NCBI GenBank assembly: GCA_003640385.1
Contig: RCAB01000232.1
Span: forward strand, 1 to 64,000
Reading direction: 5' to 3'
Source: Setaria digitata
Lineage: Eukaryota > Nematoda > Chromadorea > Rhabditida > Setariidae
Length of the DNA stretch: 64,000 nucleotides
Part shown: positions 25,801 to 39,555 of the stretch, in pieces
How positions within the stretch are numbered: the stretch's first letter is position 1
Layout: each line of letters starts with the position of its first letter
Program-made: the position numbers and the translations under genes
Notes under the pieces: model-generated
The model's input: only the letters and a program-made list of their open reading frames with translations
What the model was told of the DNA's origin: nothing
The model's database searches: none

Positions 25801-27139
25801 ACCGCAGTACCGCGTCTGGTACCCTGACCTTCGGAACGAATATTTACAACCTGTAAAATGTAACAAATTTTTAGACAAACATCAAAACATTTGATAAGTA
25901 TCTGTAGTAATAAAAAATCGAAAAAAAAGTAATGAAAAGAAGTTGGTGTCTGCGTGTACGTGATCAAACTAAGGCAATTAAGCACCATATGCCAGATAGC
26001 CAACTCTCGATCACCATAAGTTCTACAAGCATTAGTTTCACAAAGCACCACATAGCCAAAGACTAGCAAGTGATGACAATTGCAGAAACCCGACGAACTT
26101 ATCATTTACCATAGCTGTAACGCAAATTTACTCATATGTAAGAAATTTGCTGACTTAGCAATGGAAAAACTGTCACACCATTATGTACTGACCACAGAAT
26201 CGAACCATCTACTTCTGTGTTCTAGCCGGACATTATAAGCCAATATACTAATACAAAACCATGACCTGGCTAATTTAACCCCAGGAACTACAAATCAGAT
26301 CTTTAACTCATACATTAATATTTGGTCGGTTTGTTTTCTTCTGTGTCTTAAAATTGGCCTGAAATGATGTTGAACTGTTAGCATACTTACATTGCCTTCA
26401 CCTCCAAAGAAACAGAAGAGATCGTTATCGGAGGATTTATAATTGATATTGGACACTTTAACTTCAAACGGTGGTCTGTGCGGTAAATTCGCTAAATCTA
26501 CATTTCTTGAATGCGTTGCTCGATCCAAGCTCAATGGAGGTCGACGTAAATTCCCATCAGTATTGAGATACTGATGAAGATCACCATGTTGTGATGCACT
26601 TGCATGCTGCATTACATTCGATGCTTTCTCTGCCTCCGAAGATTCCTAAAATGACAACAGACAAAGTTCCCTGAGCCATAGTGTAGATTCATGCATCATT
26701 ATTATTCCAGACAATTATAATGCTAATTACAGTACAAATAAGAATCGTCTCTTAATAGCATGAGCTAATTAATGGAGTATACCTGTACGGTGGAAGGTGA
26801 ATAAGAAGGTGTATGAATATCAGCCGCAGCATCAGCCCAACTTCCGATTCCCTTATGCATATCAAAAATATCCATCAAACTATAGGTCTTTTGATTCTGT
26901 CGTTTTTTCGATTTCTTGCCACCACAACCGGAACCCGAACTGGGACATGACGTGCCAACCGGATGATTGGTGGTGCCGGTAGTTTCCGGGAAAAAATCTG
27001 TTTCTTCAGCTATAATTGATTTAACCATTGTAGATGTAATGGTTGGCACAACATTACTCTCCGTTTCCTCCTTCAGTGGCTGTTGTTGACGATGAATTTC
27101 CGGGTTACCGCCGTTCATACGATTTATCTCAGCAGACAT
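22827..27139 (-). CDS. eIF4B-like translation initiation factor (RRM protein)
   Basis: Probable eIF4B, the RNA-binding cofactor that stimulates the eIF4A helicase during mRNA scanning. Twelve exons: 26783-27139, 26391-26645, 25746-25850, 25345-25642, 25128-25207, 24951-25054, 24618-24810, 24471-24533, 24027-24356, 23713-23845, 23213-23520, 22827-22925; about 774 residues (human ~611). Order of parts matches eIF4B rather than the shorter eIF4H: lysine-rich KKSKKRQNQKTYSLMDIF and GSWADAAAD near the N terminus, one RRM (PFEVKVSNINYKSSDNDL to LQGRSLRISLQ), an Arg/Gly/Tyr/Ser-rich low-complexity region, the block RPTSIFGLAKPVDTYEKEKQ then VEERLRLENEAF, a Ser/Pro-rich stretch, and a KYAPLLDADE end like the human KYAALSVDGEDE. 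The RRM RNP-1 octamer is weak (RRGTAVVSL). The exon-11 donor is ambiguous: 23213 (GTATAT) or 23228 (GTCTCC), both in phase. An intragenic 17-residue duplication lies just after the RRM. Confidence 0.85.
25523..25621 (-). repeat. Intragenic tandem duplication in eIF4B-like gene
   Basis: Two adjacent copies in frame: RISLQDHQTRPPLLASS (25571-25621) and RISLQNHQPRPSFASS (25523-25570). The first RISLQ is the last beta strand of the RRM, so the second copy repeats that strand and its basic tail. Confidence 0.9.
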
Positions 27140-27701
27140 TCACAAATGTTGTCGTTTGGAAATAGTTAGCTTCTAAATATAGTAATGTAATAATATAATT
27201 GTACAGGATCATGATAGCAAAGAAGATACAATATATCGACGGTCTTCAAGAATATAAAGGATGAAAAACTCCTTCCATGAAATCGTTAAACACAATTACT
27301 CATTAAAATGCTTCAAAGCATTTTTATATATACAAAAATAAAATTCATACATCAACACCAACATTGAAACTCAAAGTACATATAATCAACATTTTCACTA
27401 ATGCATTACCATTCGAATCGATTCGATGGCAACAATCATTATTTCTGAAAATTTTCATCAACAAATAAAGTATTCTGCAATTATTTGAAACGCTCCTCTA
27501 CTAAACGGAGAAAATGTTACGAGTTCCGTTTTAAAACTCACCACGTAAAAAGCATCATTTTTGACAAAAATAAATAAATGTCCGTCCACAGCTTTAAGGG
27601 TTGAAAGGATAAGAAAGAAAATAGTTCCTGTACTAACATAAAAATCTTTTTTTCATAACACCAATTTCCCTTCCATTATAATATATATATATATATCAAC
27701 A

Positions 27702-27738
<37 letters not shown>

Positions 27739-30700
27739 TCAGATTCCCTTTTATGCCTTTATCACCTACATTTTTTATCTCTTACACAACCTAACCCTTC
27801 GTATTCACCACGTTTACGTCTAACATTACAATTTCACAAACCAAAAAAATTCCAGTATTCTAAAATAAGGAATTAGCAAAATCATGATCAAAACCATCCT
27901 ACAAAATAATCGTTCCTATTAAAGTTATTTCATGAAGTTAACTTATCGTTCGTGTTTCTAAATATAACAGAAATATTTTCTATATACGATGAAGATAAAT
28001 GCATACAAGTAAAAAGACGATGACATAAATACCCGGGATTTGAGACAAAATATGCCGAATATCATTCCCAATTGACCTTTCATAAAATGCATATTTTACA
28101 TTCACAATTTTTTCAAGCGGTTAGGAAAATTTCGAAAAACTTAAAAATCTATATTGTTCCAGCTTTCATATATATAATAAAATATATATATAATTGAATA
28201 AATGAATATAAACACATAATACTCTCATTATATTCTTTCCGTAGATGTATTCCAAATTTCAGCCTCATTATTAAAGGAATGCTGAATTATGCGAAAAGTT
28301 AACGGAAAGAAAAGCCAGTAATTAAACCAATTTTCATCTCAAAATTAAGAAACTAACCATGCCAACAAATAAAATGAGAAAATACATCAAACATAAAAGA
28401 AATGAAATTACTTGTGAAAAAAAAAGAAAATCCAATGGGTCAATCTTTTATGAAAATTTCTAATTATGAAAATCAAAAAAAAACCAAGCACCTATTTTTC
28501 ATTCTGAAGATAAGTAAAATTTTCGATTAAGCAACAATCAGAAAGACACGCAACTCCAAAAAAAAAAAAAAGAAAAAGTAAATGCTAAATATAACATAGA
28601 AATTTATGGGTATACTTAAAAGTACTTTTTGAAAAAACACAATGAGAGTACAACAGCGATATTGGACATCCCATACTGTCATCCTTTTCATCATCCCTTT
28701 TTATCTTAACACCTCTTTTTCCTTTTCTTCCTTTCAAATTAAAATAATTGTTCTCTACTGTAAGGACCATATCATTGCTAACTGATTTGCTAAAATTATA
28801 TTTCTTTTTAATTTACAGTGGACAATGTAAAGAGATTTCATACCAAATTGCTTTTAATTCTACAGTAAATATAGTAAACGAGAAGTGAGAAAAAGAAAAA
28901 AAAAAACCTTCAAAACCTCTTCTTCTACACCACTCAATACCAGTGATCATCCCGTCTTACAACTCCCTCATTCGGTTTATACATTAGTATTTTAATAACA
29001 TCGGAACAAAAACATGCCATTGTATGACCTAACATTTCCATAATTCATTAATTTATTTAGTTTGCACTTCGAATAATATTTGCATGACTGCTCTTTACTA
29101 AAACTGTTACTTGAATTTCTCAACTTAATTACCGTATTACCCAAATTGTTCAATTATTGCTATTTGAAGAGGCAAAAAAAGCAACACCAAAGAAGAACAT
29201 TCATTTATATCAAAAAACTTAATTGCTTATATTCTATAGTTCTACTGTAACTTCCTTACCCGTGATCCCTCACGAAGAAAATTGAATTCACGACAAATTT
29301 CGTCGTCACTTTTCAAAATATAAAATAACACCAGGTACAAAGGTTCGGATGGAAAGAATATATATTCTTTTACGTTTCTAAGCGTCGCAATTGGATAAGT
29401 TTAATTTCAGAGTCAAACAATTATGTAAAAACTTAAACATCTGGCTACAAATGAAATACAAATCTGCAACAAAATATACCATAAAAAACTGGAACCGTTC
29501 AAATATTAAAAAAAAAAAACTTTTCCATCAGTGCTCTTACACATCCATTCAGTTTTTTTTCTCTTTTTCAACCATGAACTATATTCAATAAACGCCATCT
29601 TAACCTCTCAATAACGGTCAATATGATTCATCCATCCACATATATCCACATATATATACCCTTCTGCATACCCATGGGTAAAAAAATAGGAAAATTAGAA
29701 TTAGTTTCGTTTGCCTACGACATTTTTGTACTTTTTTCTTTTCACGACCACCGTGAACTCACTTCAACCAGTTCTGATAGTTTCTGATAGTCGCCGGCAA
29801 CATTCATTCATTTCGTTTCGGTAACACTCACTTTTTCGGCACCAGTACATCCGAAATATCATCTTACACCACTGAACAAATTTCCCTTTGCTTCCTCCAC
29901 TTCACTACTTCATTTCAAAAAATTGCTCGCCTCCTTTCCCTGTAGCAGATTCTCCTCCATATTCCTCTTAGTTGAGGAATACCGAACACCTAACTTTATC
30001 CTTACATTTTTTCATTTAAGCTTTTCATTTCAATGCCTTAAAAAGAAAACACGATGAAGCAATGTAGTCTACTGCACGGATAACTTTATTTTTTGAGAAA
30101 AAGAAAGACAGTGAAGAGAAGATAACGACTACGGTAAAAACAATTAGTATATTCCAAATGCCGGCAGGTGATTCTAAGAAATCTTACTCTTCTCAACAGA
30201 TGAAAGAAAAAATTCATCAAAGTAACTTAGCCAACACAATCATGAAGTCTCAAAACCTGAAAATCTTTTAATACAAATATGTTGTATTGTGTTTGTATCA
30301 CGCATTGACTTCCAACCGAAATAGCTGACGCCTCGCAACAAATAACATTTTATTTCAACAAAATCTTTAAAAAAAATGAGGGAAGGAACGCGTTACTTTC
30401 TCCATTAATGCGGTAATGATATAACGTAAGTAATTGATACTCCACATTAAGAACGAAAAAAAATACCAAGTCTAACAAGTCTCAAAAAGAAACAAAGAAT
30501 CGATTCACTTCAAAACGATAAACTGAAATGTAGTGGCCAGAGCAAACCGCCTACCTAAAAGCAGAATTAAAGACTCTTGGATTTCGCGTATGTGCTTAAA
30601 GACAATTTTAGGAAACTGAAATCATCTTAAGCAGCTAAATCATCATCTGAAATGACAGAACAAATGAGGAAAAACAAACCACTCTGAGATCTCAATCCTC

Positions 30701-31043
30701 CATTCCTAATCAGTGATAAGTGCCACTATAAACAAAACTTTTGATTAAAAACCAGATTTCATTTATCAGAAAAGGTACCCTCCAAATAATTGTGTCCAAT
30801 AATATCTGAACGTGAACATAAGTGATAACATCATCAACAAGAGCCAACACTGGCCTTAATTATTTCGACCAAGGAGGAAAGGGAACAAGCATACAAACAA
30901 ATTCATCATTGAACTTTTGATGTCTATTAAAGGAAATTAACACAGAATCAGAAAAAAAAAAATGTAGTTTGCTATTCATAGATTATTTAAAACACTGCGA
31001 GAAAATGGAAGAAGTAAAAAGGAAATTGATGATGAAAGGAAAT
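27140..31043. other. Gene-free region between daf-41 and eIF4B
   Basis: 3.9 kb without a coding exon I can support on either strand. It contains TA microsatellites at 27677-27736 and TA-rich runs near 28168-28196. It should hold the eIF4B promoter and any 5'UTR. A TATATTTAG acceptor about 33 nt upstream of the eIF4B ATG is a possible trans-splice site. Confidence 0.5.
27677..27736. repeat. Interrupted TA microsatellite
   Basis: Two TA runs separated by about a dozen unrelated bases, read directly from the sequence. Confidence 0.95.
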
Positions 31044-32355
31044 TTATGACTGTTCCACAACTCCTTCTTTCTTATCACCAGCTTCAACCTTATCTTTCTT
31101 CTCTTCCTCTGCTGCAGCTCCTTTCTTTGCTTCCTCATCTAGACTTTCCTTGTCATCAACGTCTTCCAGGTCTGGCATATCTGCAAAATAAACTAATACT
31201 ATTTCCAGAGAATTATGCTGCAAACTTCTTCCCGCGCTTCCTTACAATTCTTTTCCTGGAGAAACTATTGGGCACAAGAGAACTGAAATCTCCGAAGCAA
31301 TATCCATTGAAGCTAGTACGCAGTTCATTATATTTAAGAGCTGAAAAAATGGGTCGTACCGTCATCGTCATCATCTCTGTCGTCATCGTCGTCGAAGTCA
31401 TCGAGATTTGGTGCACCAGCACCACCTGCATCCAACTTCGACATATAATTCTGGAAATCGAGATCACCACCAACCATATCATCGTCATCCTCGTCTTCAT
31501 CCTTCCATTTGTTAAAATCAACTTTCACCCAAGGGAGCTGTAAACCAAAATGGAAAAAAGCAACTCAACAAAGCCCCTTTTTTAAGGCAATTAATACATA
31601 CTTGAATTAACATGAAACTTTGCAGATGTCATTTATATCAATAAGACCAATGAACACCAAGGCTTCTCTCAAACCCCATTAAATCTCACTTCATTACTTT
31701 TTTCTTTCGAAAGTTTTTTCCAGTCAGTAAAATTTTAAACTAAAATATCATAACGTTCCCTGAGAATCCAGGAAATCGTTCACAAAAACAATCAAACCTT
31801 TGCACTATTCTTAGCTAGTCGCGGCCACCAGTGTGACGTTTCCTTGTTGATAACCAATTCCAAATGTCTGTCGTTGTCGATTTTACGATAATCCGTCTTC
31901 ACTCCAGCATAAAAATCCAGAGTTGCTTCGTAAATTGCCTTACTACCACCATATGTGCCCCTACAATATGAATGAAAAATAAAAGATTAATGAATGCATT
32001 ATTTTAATGCTAAACTAAACGTGAGCAATCACTAAATGAAAGCAATATTTTCGGGACAAACAGAATGATTGCGTCCTGGAAGTTCTATATAGAGAAACCG
32101 GTATACTTTATAAAGTATCAATAATTTTTCATAAAAAAAAACCAAGCTAAGATGTTTTACATCGACTAATTATCTCTAATCAGTATTCTATAACCTAATA
32201 CTAGCTTACAGGAAAACTTACTTGACATGAAGAGACTTCTCGGTGATTTCGAGGTCGGTCACATTATCAATTTCAATAGTCAAATAAAGTAGTTTATCAC
32301 GTTGCGCCCACTGAACCAATGGATGCAAAGCTGCTGCCACCGTGCTATTCGTCAT
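31044..32355 (-). CDS. daf-41: p23 Hsp90 co-chaperone (DAF-41)
   Basis: p23 binds the ATP-closed state of Hsp90 and slows its ATPase; in C. elegans DAF-41 acts in dauer, chemosensory and stress pathways. Four exons: 32222-32355, 31798-31960, 31360-31537, 31044-31180, phases agreeing, 203 residues. Seen: a CS domain (HPLVQWAQRDKLLYLTIEI, VKGTYGGSKAIYEATLDFY), the p23 signature block ETSHWWPRLAKNSAKLPWVK followed by VDFNKWKDEDED, then a very acidic Asp-rich stretch, the conserved MPDLE motif at the start of exon 4, and a Lys/Glu-rich tail. It is longer than the ~175 residues I recall for C. elegans, mostly in the tail. Open frames on the opposite strand here are shadows of the Asp-rich repeats. 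Confidence 0.95.
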
Positions 32356-35300
32356 TTTAACTTCTTTTTGCTCGTATACAATGTATAGACAAACCCAAAT
32401 GTGAAATCAAATGCTGAAATCAATGGTATACATGCACAGTTCCATTCACTAAAACTTTGTTATACATTCCACGTGCAATTACAATTACCCGATCCAAGTG
32501 ATAATACAAATGAGCAGCATATAACATTCGCAAATGTTCCATGCTTAGGCCAGAAGCTCTTTAAGCAAAGTGACCTTTTCAGAACAACGAGATGTCCCAG
32601 TAGCACACCACTGAAACCGCATTTTCAACAATGTATCAGTTAGTGCAGTAATTTTCACGTAGCTTACCAAATATTTCACTTCGATCTTTTCTTAATCTAC
32701 TTTATCTAACCTAAAACTTCATAAACACACTACTTCATTCAATCCTCAGCTACGAGATGTGAGTGGGAGGTCATGAAAGCGATTTGTTACACGTTTGTAA
32801 TTTAAGTTAGAATCTATACTAATCAATGTTCCAAGGTCCAATTCACGAAATCCTCTCAATTTAAAACAAAAATCTACCAGTATGAACAGCCACCAACCGC
32901 TTAACGAACAGATCAATAGATTACAGTAAGTAATGGAATGCTCTGAAGCTACCGTATATTTTTTGATCCTATTTTCTACCACTGATAGAGCTACTCGATA
33001 TAATTGTTACAATATTTCCTTACTAATCCTAAAGTATTTCATCAAAGGATCAAAACCAAAAAGCTAACGGACCAAAAGGAAAAGAGAAAATCCCATCCCA
33101 CGAACCGGAAATTTAAGACCCAAAACCGATTTACAATGACGAACGTTTGTCAATTTGCCAAATAAAAAGGAATCCATTTGAGATGAACGCAACTATATCA
33201 GCTCCATATTGCTTTTATATAAGGTTTGCTGATGGTGAAGCCGCTGCAAACTATGCTTATGTGTGGAAGTGCTTTTTCGTGACGTGATGTATGCACGGAT
33301 GGATTCTTCAACATCCCCACGTGCGCACATATGGACAAATGTTCCAGCACTTTCAAATGCACGTAAGTGTGGACTTACGCACGTGCACACCTAGATGCGT
33401 ACATACATTTAATGGATTCTCGGAAGAAGCGCTTCCAGAATTGAAGTTTGTAGCGGAGACATGATGACTTCTAGTCCATTCATAAAATATAAAATCTCCT
33501 CACAGTTGTCCGATTTCTCTTGCTGTCCGTGAGATAGATTTTTGTTCACGTACAAACATAATGGTTTCTCTTCTATTAGTTTGTACACAATAACAATTTC
33601 CCTCCATACAACATTCCAGTGTATTGTTGTCATCAAATGCAACACTTCTTTTGAAAAAAAAGAAAGAGTTGAGAGTTAAACAGCCATGAAAAAAGAAAAG
33701 CAAATTTAGATAAATTTGTCAGTCCCTGACTGGATATTACACGTATTCACTTTAGTTATATGTAATGCACAAATATGGCATAAAAAATCTGAGGGCCATT
33801 TATCTGATCTTTTAATGATGGATCATGTTGTAGCTAAGTGACTGCTACACAGTCAGTATTAACAATTTGTATTATTGCTGGTCACTTGATAATCGACAAA
33901 TCAATCATTAACTGGTTAACGATTGGTCAACCTCAGTACTGATCGATTTCAGGGTTACAATCCAATTCTAAGTTACATGCTAATACGCAACGGGAATTTT
34001 CGTGATTTCTCTGTTTAAATTTAACGGACGATCCATATTATCCATGCAGTCCCGATATTTACAAAATATTACTGAAAGATTGTGGAGGTTCAAAGTGATT
34101 TTAATACCTTTCAATTGCATTAATCAATAATCAGTTATGAAACACCTGGAAAGAACTTATGGTATGGAAAGGAACCACTCCCTTCAAGTGTTGATTTTCA
34201 AGGAAAAAAATCTAAACATCTGATGGAAAAAGTGAATTGGTCCTGCCAAGAGCTAAATTTCCTTCCAAAATACCATCCATTTTTAGAATTATGACTTAAA
34301 TTGATGTAAATTACTGATAAGCAGCAGTGCAAGAAAATCACCTAAAATCCATATGGTCATTCCTACCCTCATACTGACACCCCCTTAGGGAACGGAAGTA
34401 AGACCAAGTAATGCCATCACCTGATTTCTCAAAAGAAAAAATTGTGAAGCTGCTTAATATTCTGTCTTCACACAACTCAAAACTATTGACTGTCTGTAAT
34501 AGAAGTGTTCTTCGAAATTCAAAACAACTACGCAATAAGAATGCCGACAAATATGAGAATATTTTCTGAGCAATCAAGGGATTAAAAAAAACCAATAGAA
34601 CGATAATCACGCTATCAAATAAATATCAATAATATGCCCAAATAAGACTTTCAATACATTAACCAATGCCAACATCATATACTGAACCAAACATGGTATT
34701 GCCTGTTTACTACGGTAACTCATATGTGGGAAATTGAGATGCTAGCTGATATGTGCTCTGGTTTTCACGATAATAGAGCAAGCAATACGAACAGGACACT
34801 ATTTGGAGATGGTGGAGCAACAGCAAACGCAGCAGCAGTGTAACCATATCGAGCAACAATGAATCATCCAACTAAAGAACATTTCGTTTCAAGCAGTTTA
34901 GCAGCAGCTTAAATCAAATCCACATCAGATTTATCTCGGGTCTTACAAATCACGCTATTATCTGTCATATCTTGTTTTCTGGAAAACTATGATCCAGAAA
35001 TGTTTCACTAGTCATCCTTTGAAAATGGAAAATGGGAATTCTGTTTTAGATAGTCTTGTTTAACGGAGCACACTCGCGGGGCATTTTATTGACTAATGCG
35101 AATAGGAAAAAACAAATTATATAAAAAAATCACATTTCATATAATGAGATTCCTTCTTGTGTGCGTATGTGTGTGCGCGTGTGTTTCCAGAGAGAATAGT
35201 TAAGGCACTAATCCTACATGTGTTTGTGACTTTCTGCAATGAGTTCTCCTTTTTTTATACCTCAATGCAACAAGAAATGCAGAAAATTTTGTCCAGGAAA

Positions 35301-35510
35301 ATCCTGATGCAGACTCGAAATATGAATACAATTTCCACATTTCTCTGACAAAAAGCATCCAATAAGGCGGTATTTTTTGTCCACCCCACCCTAGCTACTT
35401 TCAGTAATATCAGTAATGTACAGAAGACCAGATGAAAACTAGTTCAAATAATGCAAAACTGTAACATTTGGAAGAATCGGGGAGAAAAAAAAAAGGATCG
35501 AAGACGAAAA
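32356..35510. other. Gene-free region upstream of daf-41
   Basis: 3.2 kb with no coding exon recognised. Positions 33240-33420 are richer in G+C and CpG than the surroundings, with several ACGTG/CACGT words, but no named element can be supported. The window also contains the dlc-1 3' end at its right edge. Confidence 0.5.
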
Positions 35511-36303
<793 letters not shown>

Positions 36304-36947
36304 TTTTTTTTTCGTTATTTTCTACCACTACCAAAACTGTTCCTTCAATGTTGCCGCAAATAAATCACGGAGTTCTGTAAATCCAAAATTATAAATCGAC
36401 ACATATTTGCAGCAGCTACAGTTAAAGAGAATTTGAACGTACGCAAAATAGGCAGATTCGAACAAACCTCGCAAACTACAGACACTAATTCCAATCCCTT
36501 TAATCTAGTATTACTCCCTTATATAGGCCCTTTATTCTGAAAAGTCAGGAACAAAAACCAAAACAGACCTTCCCGCCTTCCCTTCCCGCCAGAACACAAA
36601 TATAACTATCCCCGACCTTTGACCTCTCAAACATAATCGGTATATTCTGAGGTGCTTTTAGGAATCTAAGGATACAAGGAAGTGTCGCCATTAAAATTTA
36701 AATCTGATTAAGTGCATAAAAGATAACGCGATATTAAATAGGCAGAATCCAGGAAACTTCATCTTCCCATAATCCCTACCTTTTTAAACCTTTAAAAATT
36801 TATTACACATATCAAAAAATAAGATTAAGCACTTGTAACATCGGTACCGGCCAACAATCAGTCAACAGGGCACTGAAACAAAAGAAAAAGAAACAATTTG
36901 TCAAATCTGTTTTGCTCAATTTTCACCTCCAATTGAACATGCAACCA

Positions 36948-37262
36948 TACGTGGAACCATTTCCGGTCGCAATGGAAAATACAAAACTACTTCAGTACCT
37001 AATAAGAGTGAAAGTATTTTAGGTCATTATGTGCACCAAACCATTCCCTACCACTTTTCCTTACCATTTATGAAATCACTTCAAGTTGTCATTACTACGG
37101 GACAATTCAAGGTCGCCATACTTTTGTGCGTATGAAAAACTACTTCAGATGATAAAAGGTATGGAACTACTTCTTGTTATAACACGTATGAAACTATTCT
37201 GGTTGCAGTAAGTACAAAACTATTTCAGACTGAAATATGTAAAAAATAACTTCAGGTTGTAG
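36948..37262. repeat. Degenerate ~27-bp minisatellite
   Basis: Eight or so diverged copies of a unit close to AACTAYTTCAGGTTGTARTA followed by CGTATGA. The clearest copies are at about 37131-37262 (AACTACTTCAGATG, AACTACTTCTTGTT, AACTATTCTGGTTGCAGTA, AACTATTTCAGACTG, AATAACTTCAGGTTGTAGTA). Copies vary in length from 23 to about 35 bp. Confidence 0.7.
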
Positions 37263-37349
37263 TACAAACACAATTTGAAGCAAAGGATTAATAATATGAT
37301 ATAATCTAAGTTAAATCTCTACAACGCACGCGAAATTTCAAAAACAACT

Positions 37350-37387
37350 TTCAGTAGTCCAGTCAGTAAATGGACTGGACTACTGAA
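37350..37387. repeat. Perfect 15-bp inverted repeat
   Basis: TTCAGTAGTCCAGTC, an 8-base loop, then its exact reverse complement. It lies 100 bp beyond the minisatellite. It could be a hairpin RNA or the remnant of a small inverted-repeat element; no target-site duplication was identified. Confidence 0.85.
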
Positions 37388-37900
37388 GGACTGTTATTGT
37401 TGAACCACTTAAACCGTATCCACTTATATCAGTGACAAAGCTAACTATAGGCAGAGGCAGTCAGTGAATCAAGCTCTCGGCTAAATTTCAATCTCAAACA
37501 ATACATGGCGTAATCAATTAACAGCTGAATATGACGCAGAAGTAAACAGTATAGTTGACTGACTCAGAAATATAATATATATGAACTAAAGCATATTTAC
37601 GGATGAGTGTTTTACGTATAAAATAAATTGAATGTGGAATACTACACGTACAGATTGAAATGTGCATAATCAAGCAAATATCATACGTATGAAGTGGTGA
37701 AGTGTAAATAATTGGAGATGACACGTACGACGTGAAGTGAACACGGAATAATTAACTGAACACCGCACACATAAAGTGCATTTACAGAATTATTCACAAT
37801 TAATACATACACAATTCTAGCATATAAATTCCCAGGTAATTCCAAATACAGGTAACAGTAACTGAACTGAAATGCTAATTAACTATCCAAACCTGAATAA

Positions 37901-37951
37901 GCAGACAGACAGACAGACCGACGACACACAGACAGACGCACACACGCACAC
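37901..37951. repeat. CAGA/CACA-rich simple repeat
   Basis: Imperfect tandem CAGA units grading into CACA, read directly from the sequence. Confidence 0.85.
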
Positions 37952-38076
37952 TTGAGCAGGGCAGACGTAGAAACTAAATCATCAGCCAATTGTGTCGGCT
38001 AAGGCGCTAACAATAACAGATGTCTGTCTGCCAACAGCCAATCAGATTGAAGGTTGCCTAGCAACGGGCTCTCATA

Positions 38077-38111
38077 GCGGCATCCCACCATAGCGGCATC
38101 CCGCACCCATC
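38077..38111. repeat. 17-bp tandem pair
   Basis: Two adjacent copies of CATAGCGGCATCCCRC, at the start of a locally CpG-richer patch. Confidence 0.8.
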
Positions 38112-39555
38112 CACGGATATGTGACGTGCGTGTGCCTTCATGTAACACACACGTTCGTGGTGTGCGTCACATGCGAATATACGGAGACGGAACGTGTCAC
38201 GTCTAGGAATGCATTCACGTTCATTTCTCACGTAATATGTGTATTGTAAGATGTGCTTGGTGTGAGCACACAGATAAAACGTGTATGCATACGTAGAAAT
38301 GCATTCTCGTCCATTTTTCACAACTGATTTACGTCATATGTTAATACATAGATAGACGTGGAGTGGAATTACGCAGACTGCATAACATTCGTAATTTAGG
38401 CTATATATGAGCATACAGATAGACGTGTAATATACATTTATAGGAGTGTATTTATAACATGTCGTATACTGTCCTTACAATATATGTATTGTTTTATTTT
38501 GTGGTAAAACAGATGAATATGATTTTGAGAACTTTGCAATTTGGATTTGAAAACCCACTTCCACTTCCATATGATTCTAGACCAGTATAGCGTAACCTGA
38601 ATCGAGTAATAGTTAACAAATTTACACAGCTGCTAGTTTAACAGTACATCACATCCTGCCATGCTCTATCGCTTTATTTCTATTTCATACGTCGTACGTA
38701 CATACATACACCTGGTGAATTTATAGTATTATCAGGAAATAGCTTCACTGATGAAATGTGCAAAACATTAACTTTTAATGTGCTTTCGTGAAGACTAAAA
38801 CACGACGTTAAAGGGATTTATGGCATAAATTTCGGCTGGTAGGAACTCCACTTCTTGAACATTTTTAAGAGCATTTCTATCTATGCAAACAGATACAGCC
38901 ACAATTTTCATGGTTATCTTCCTATCATAATAGCTTAATTTCGATGAATGAATTCATACCTACCCTATCATATCATCATATTTTTTGAGGACTGTTACAA
39001 AACGAGACACTGTGAGGACGACAATCGTAACTTTTTAAACTAAATGATACCTTCTTCCCTTCTCGAAAATGCTTGACAAAAAAGCCTCACATTGTGATCA
39101 AAAGACACCCTACTGACATAAGGAATTCGTGAATAAAAACCGTCAACTTCCACAGAAACCTTCCGCTCAGAGTCATGTTTGCGACGGGATGGATCTTGTA
39201 TCCCAGGACTGTTTTCGTCATTGTGCACTGTTCAAAGATGAAGCAAGATCAATTTTTTAAATAAATTTTATCGGAAATTATTCACTTTAACAGCTTCCTT
39301 TATGCTTCACGAAATCCGTCCTTACTCTTTTATTTGAAATGAAAGTGATCATTCATAATGTGACCCGAAAGAAACAACAATAACAATTAATCCGGCGACT
39401 AAATGAAGCCATTATTTATAAACAAAAGACTTTCAGATTGTGCTTTTCGCTTCTTTCACAATACTGTATAACGTCAATAATAGAACATTTTACATCATAT
39501 CAAAATAGCAAATATTTTCCAAACGAAACGCAATTTTGAGATATCGTTACACCTT

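Larger units (their letters stand above)
36304..39555. other. Gene-free region upstream of dlc-1
   Basis: 3.25 kb without a supportable gene. It holds a degenerate minisatellite (about 36950-37262), a perfect 15-bp hairpin (37350-37387), a CAGA/CACA-rich tract (37901-37951), a 17-bp tandem pair (38077-38111) and a CpG-richer patch (about 38080-38330). Confidence 0.55.

Noticed and set aside
26190..26225. A tRNA-like T-loop (GGTTCGATTC on the minus strand)
   Set aside because: The flanking bases do not form a T-stem or acceptor stem, and the site lies in an eIF4B intron.
31046..31543. A 165-aa open frame on the + strand and two others on the - strand over daf-41
   Set aside because: They are antisense or frame-shifted shadows of the Asp-rich p23 exons; the true frame carries the p23 signature and correct splice phases.
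33240..33420. CpG-richer patch with repeated ACGTG words
   Set aside because: E-box-like words are short and no arrangement or known element could be supported.
39040..39228. A 62-aa minus-strand open frame downstream of arx-4
   Set aside because: ARPC2 already ends at 39556 at full family length; the frame has no homology I can name and no splice partner.
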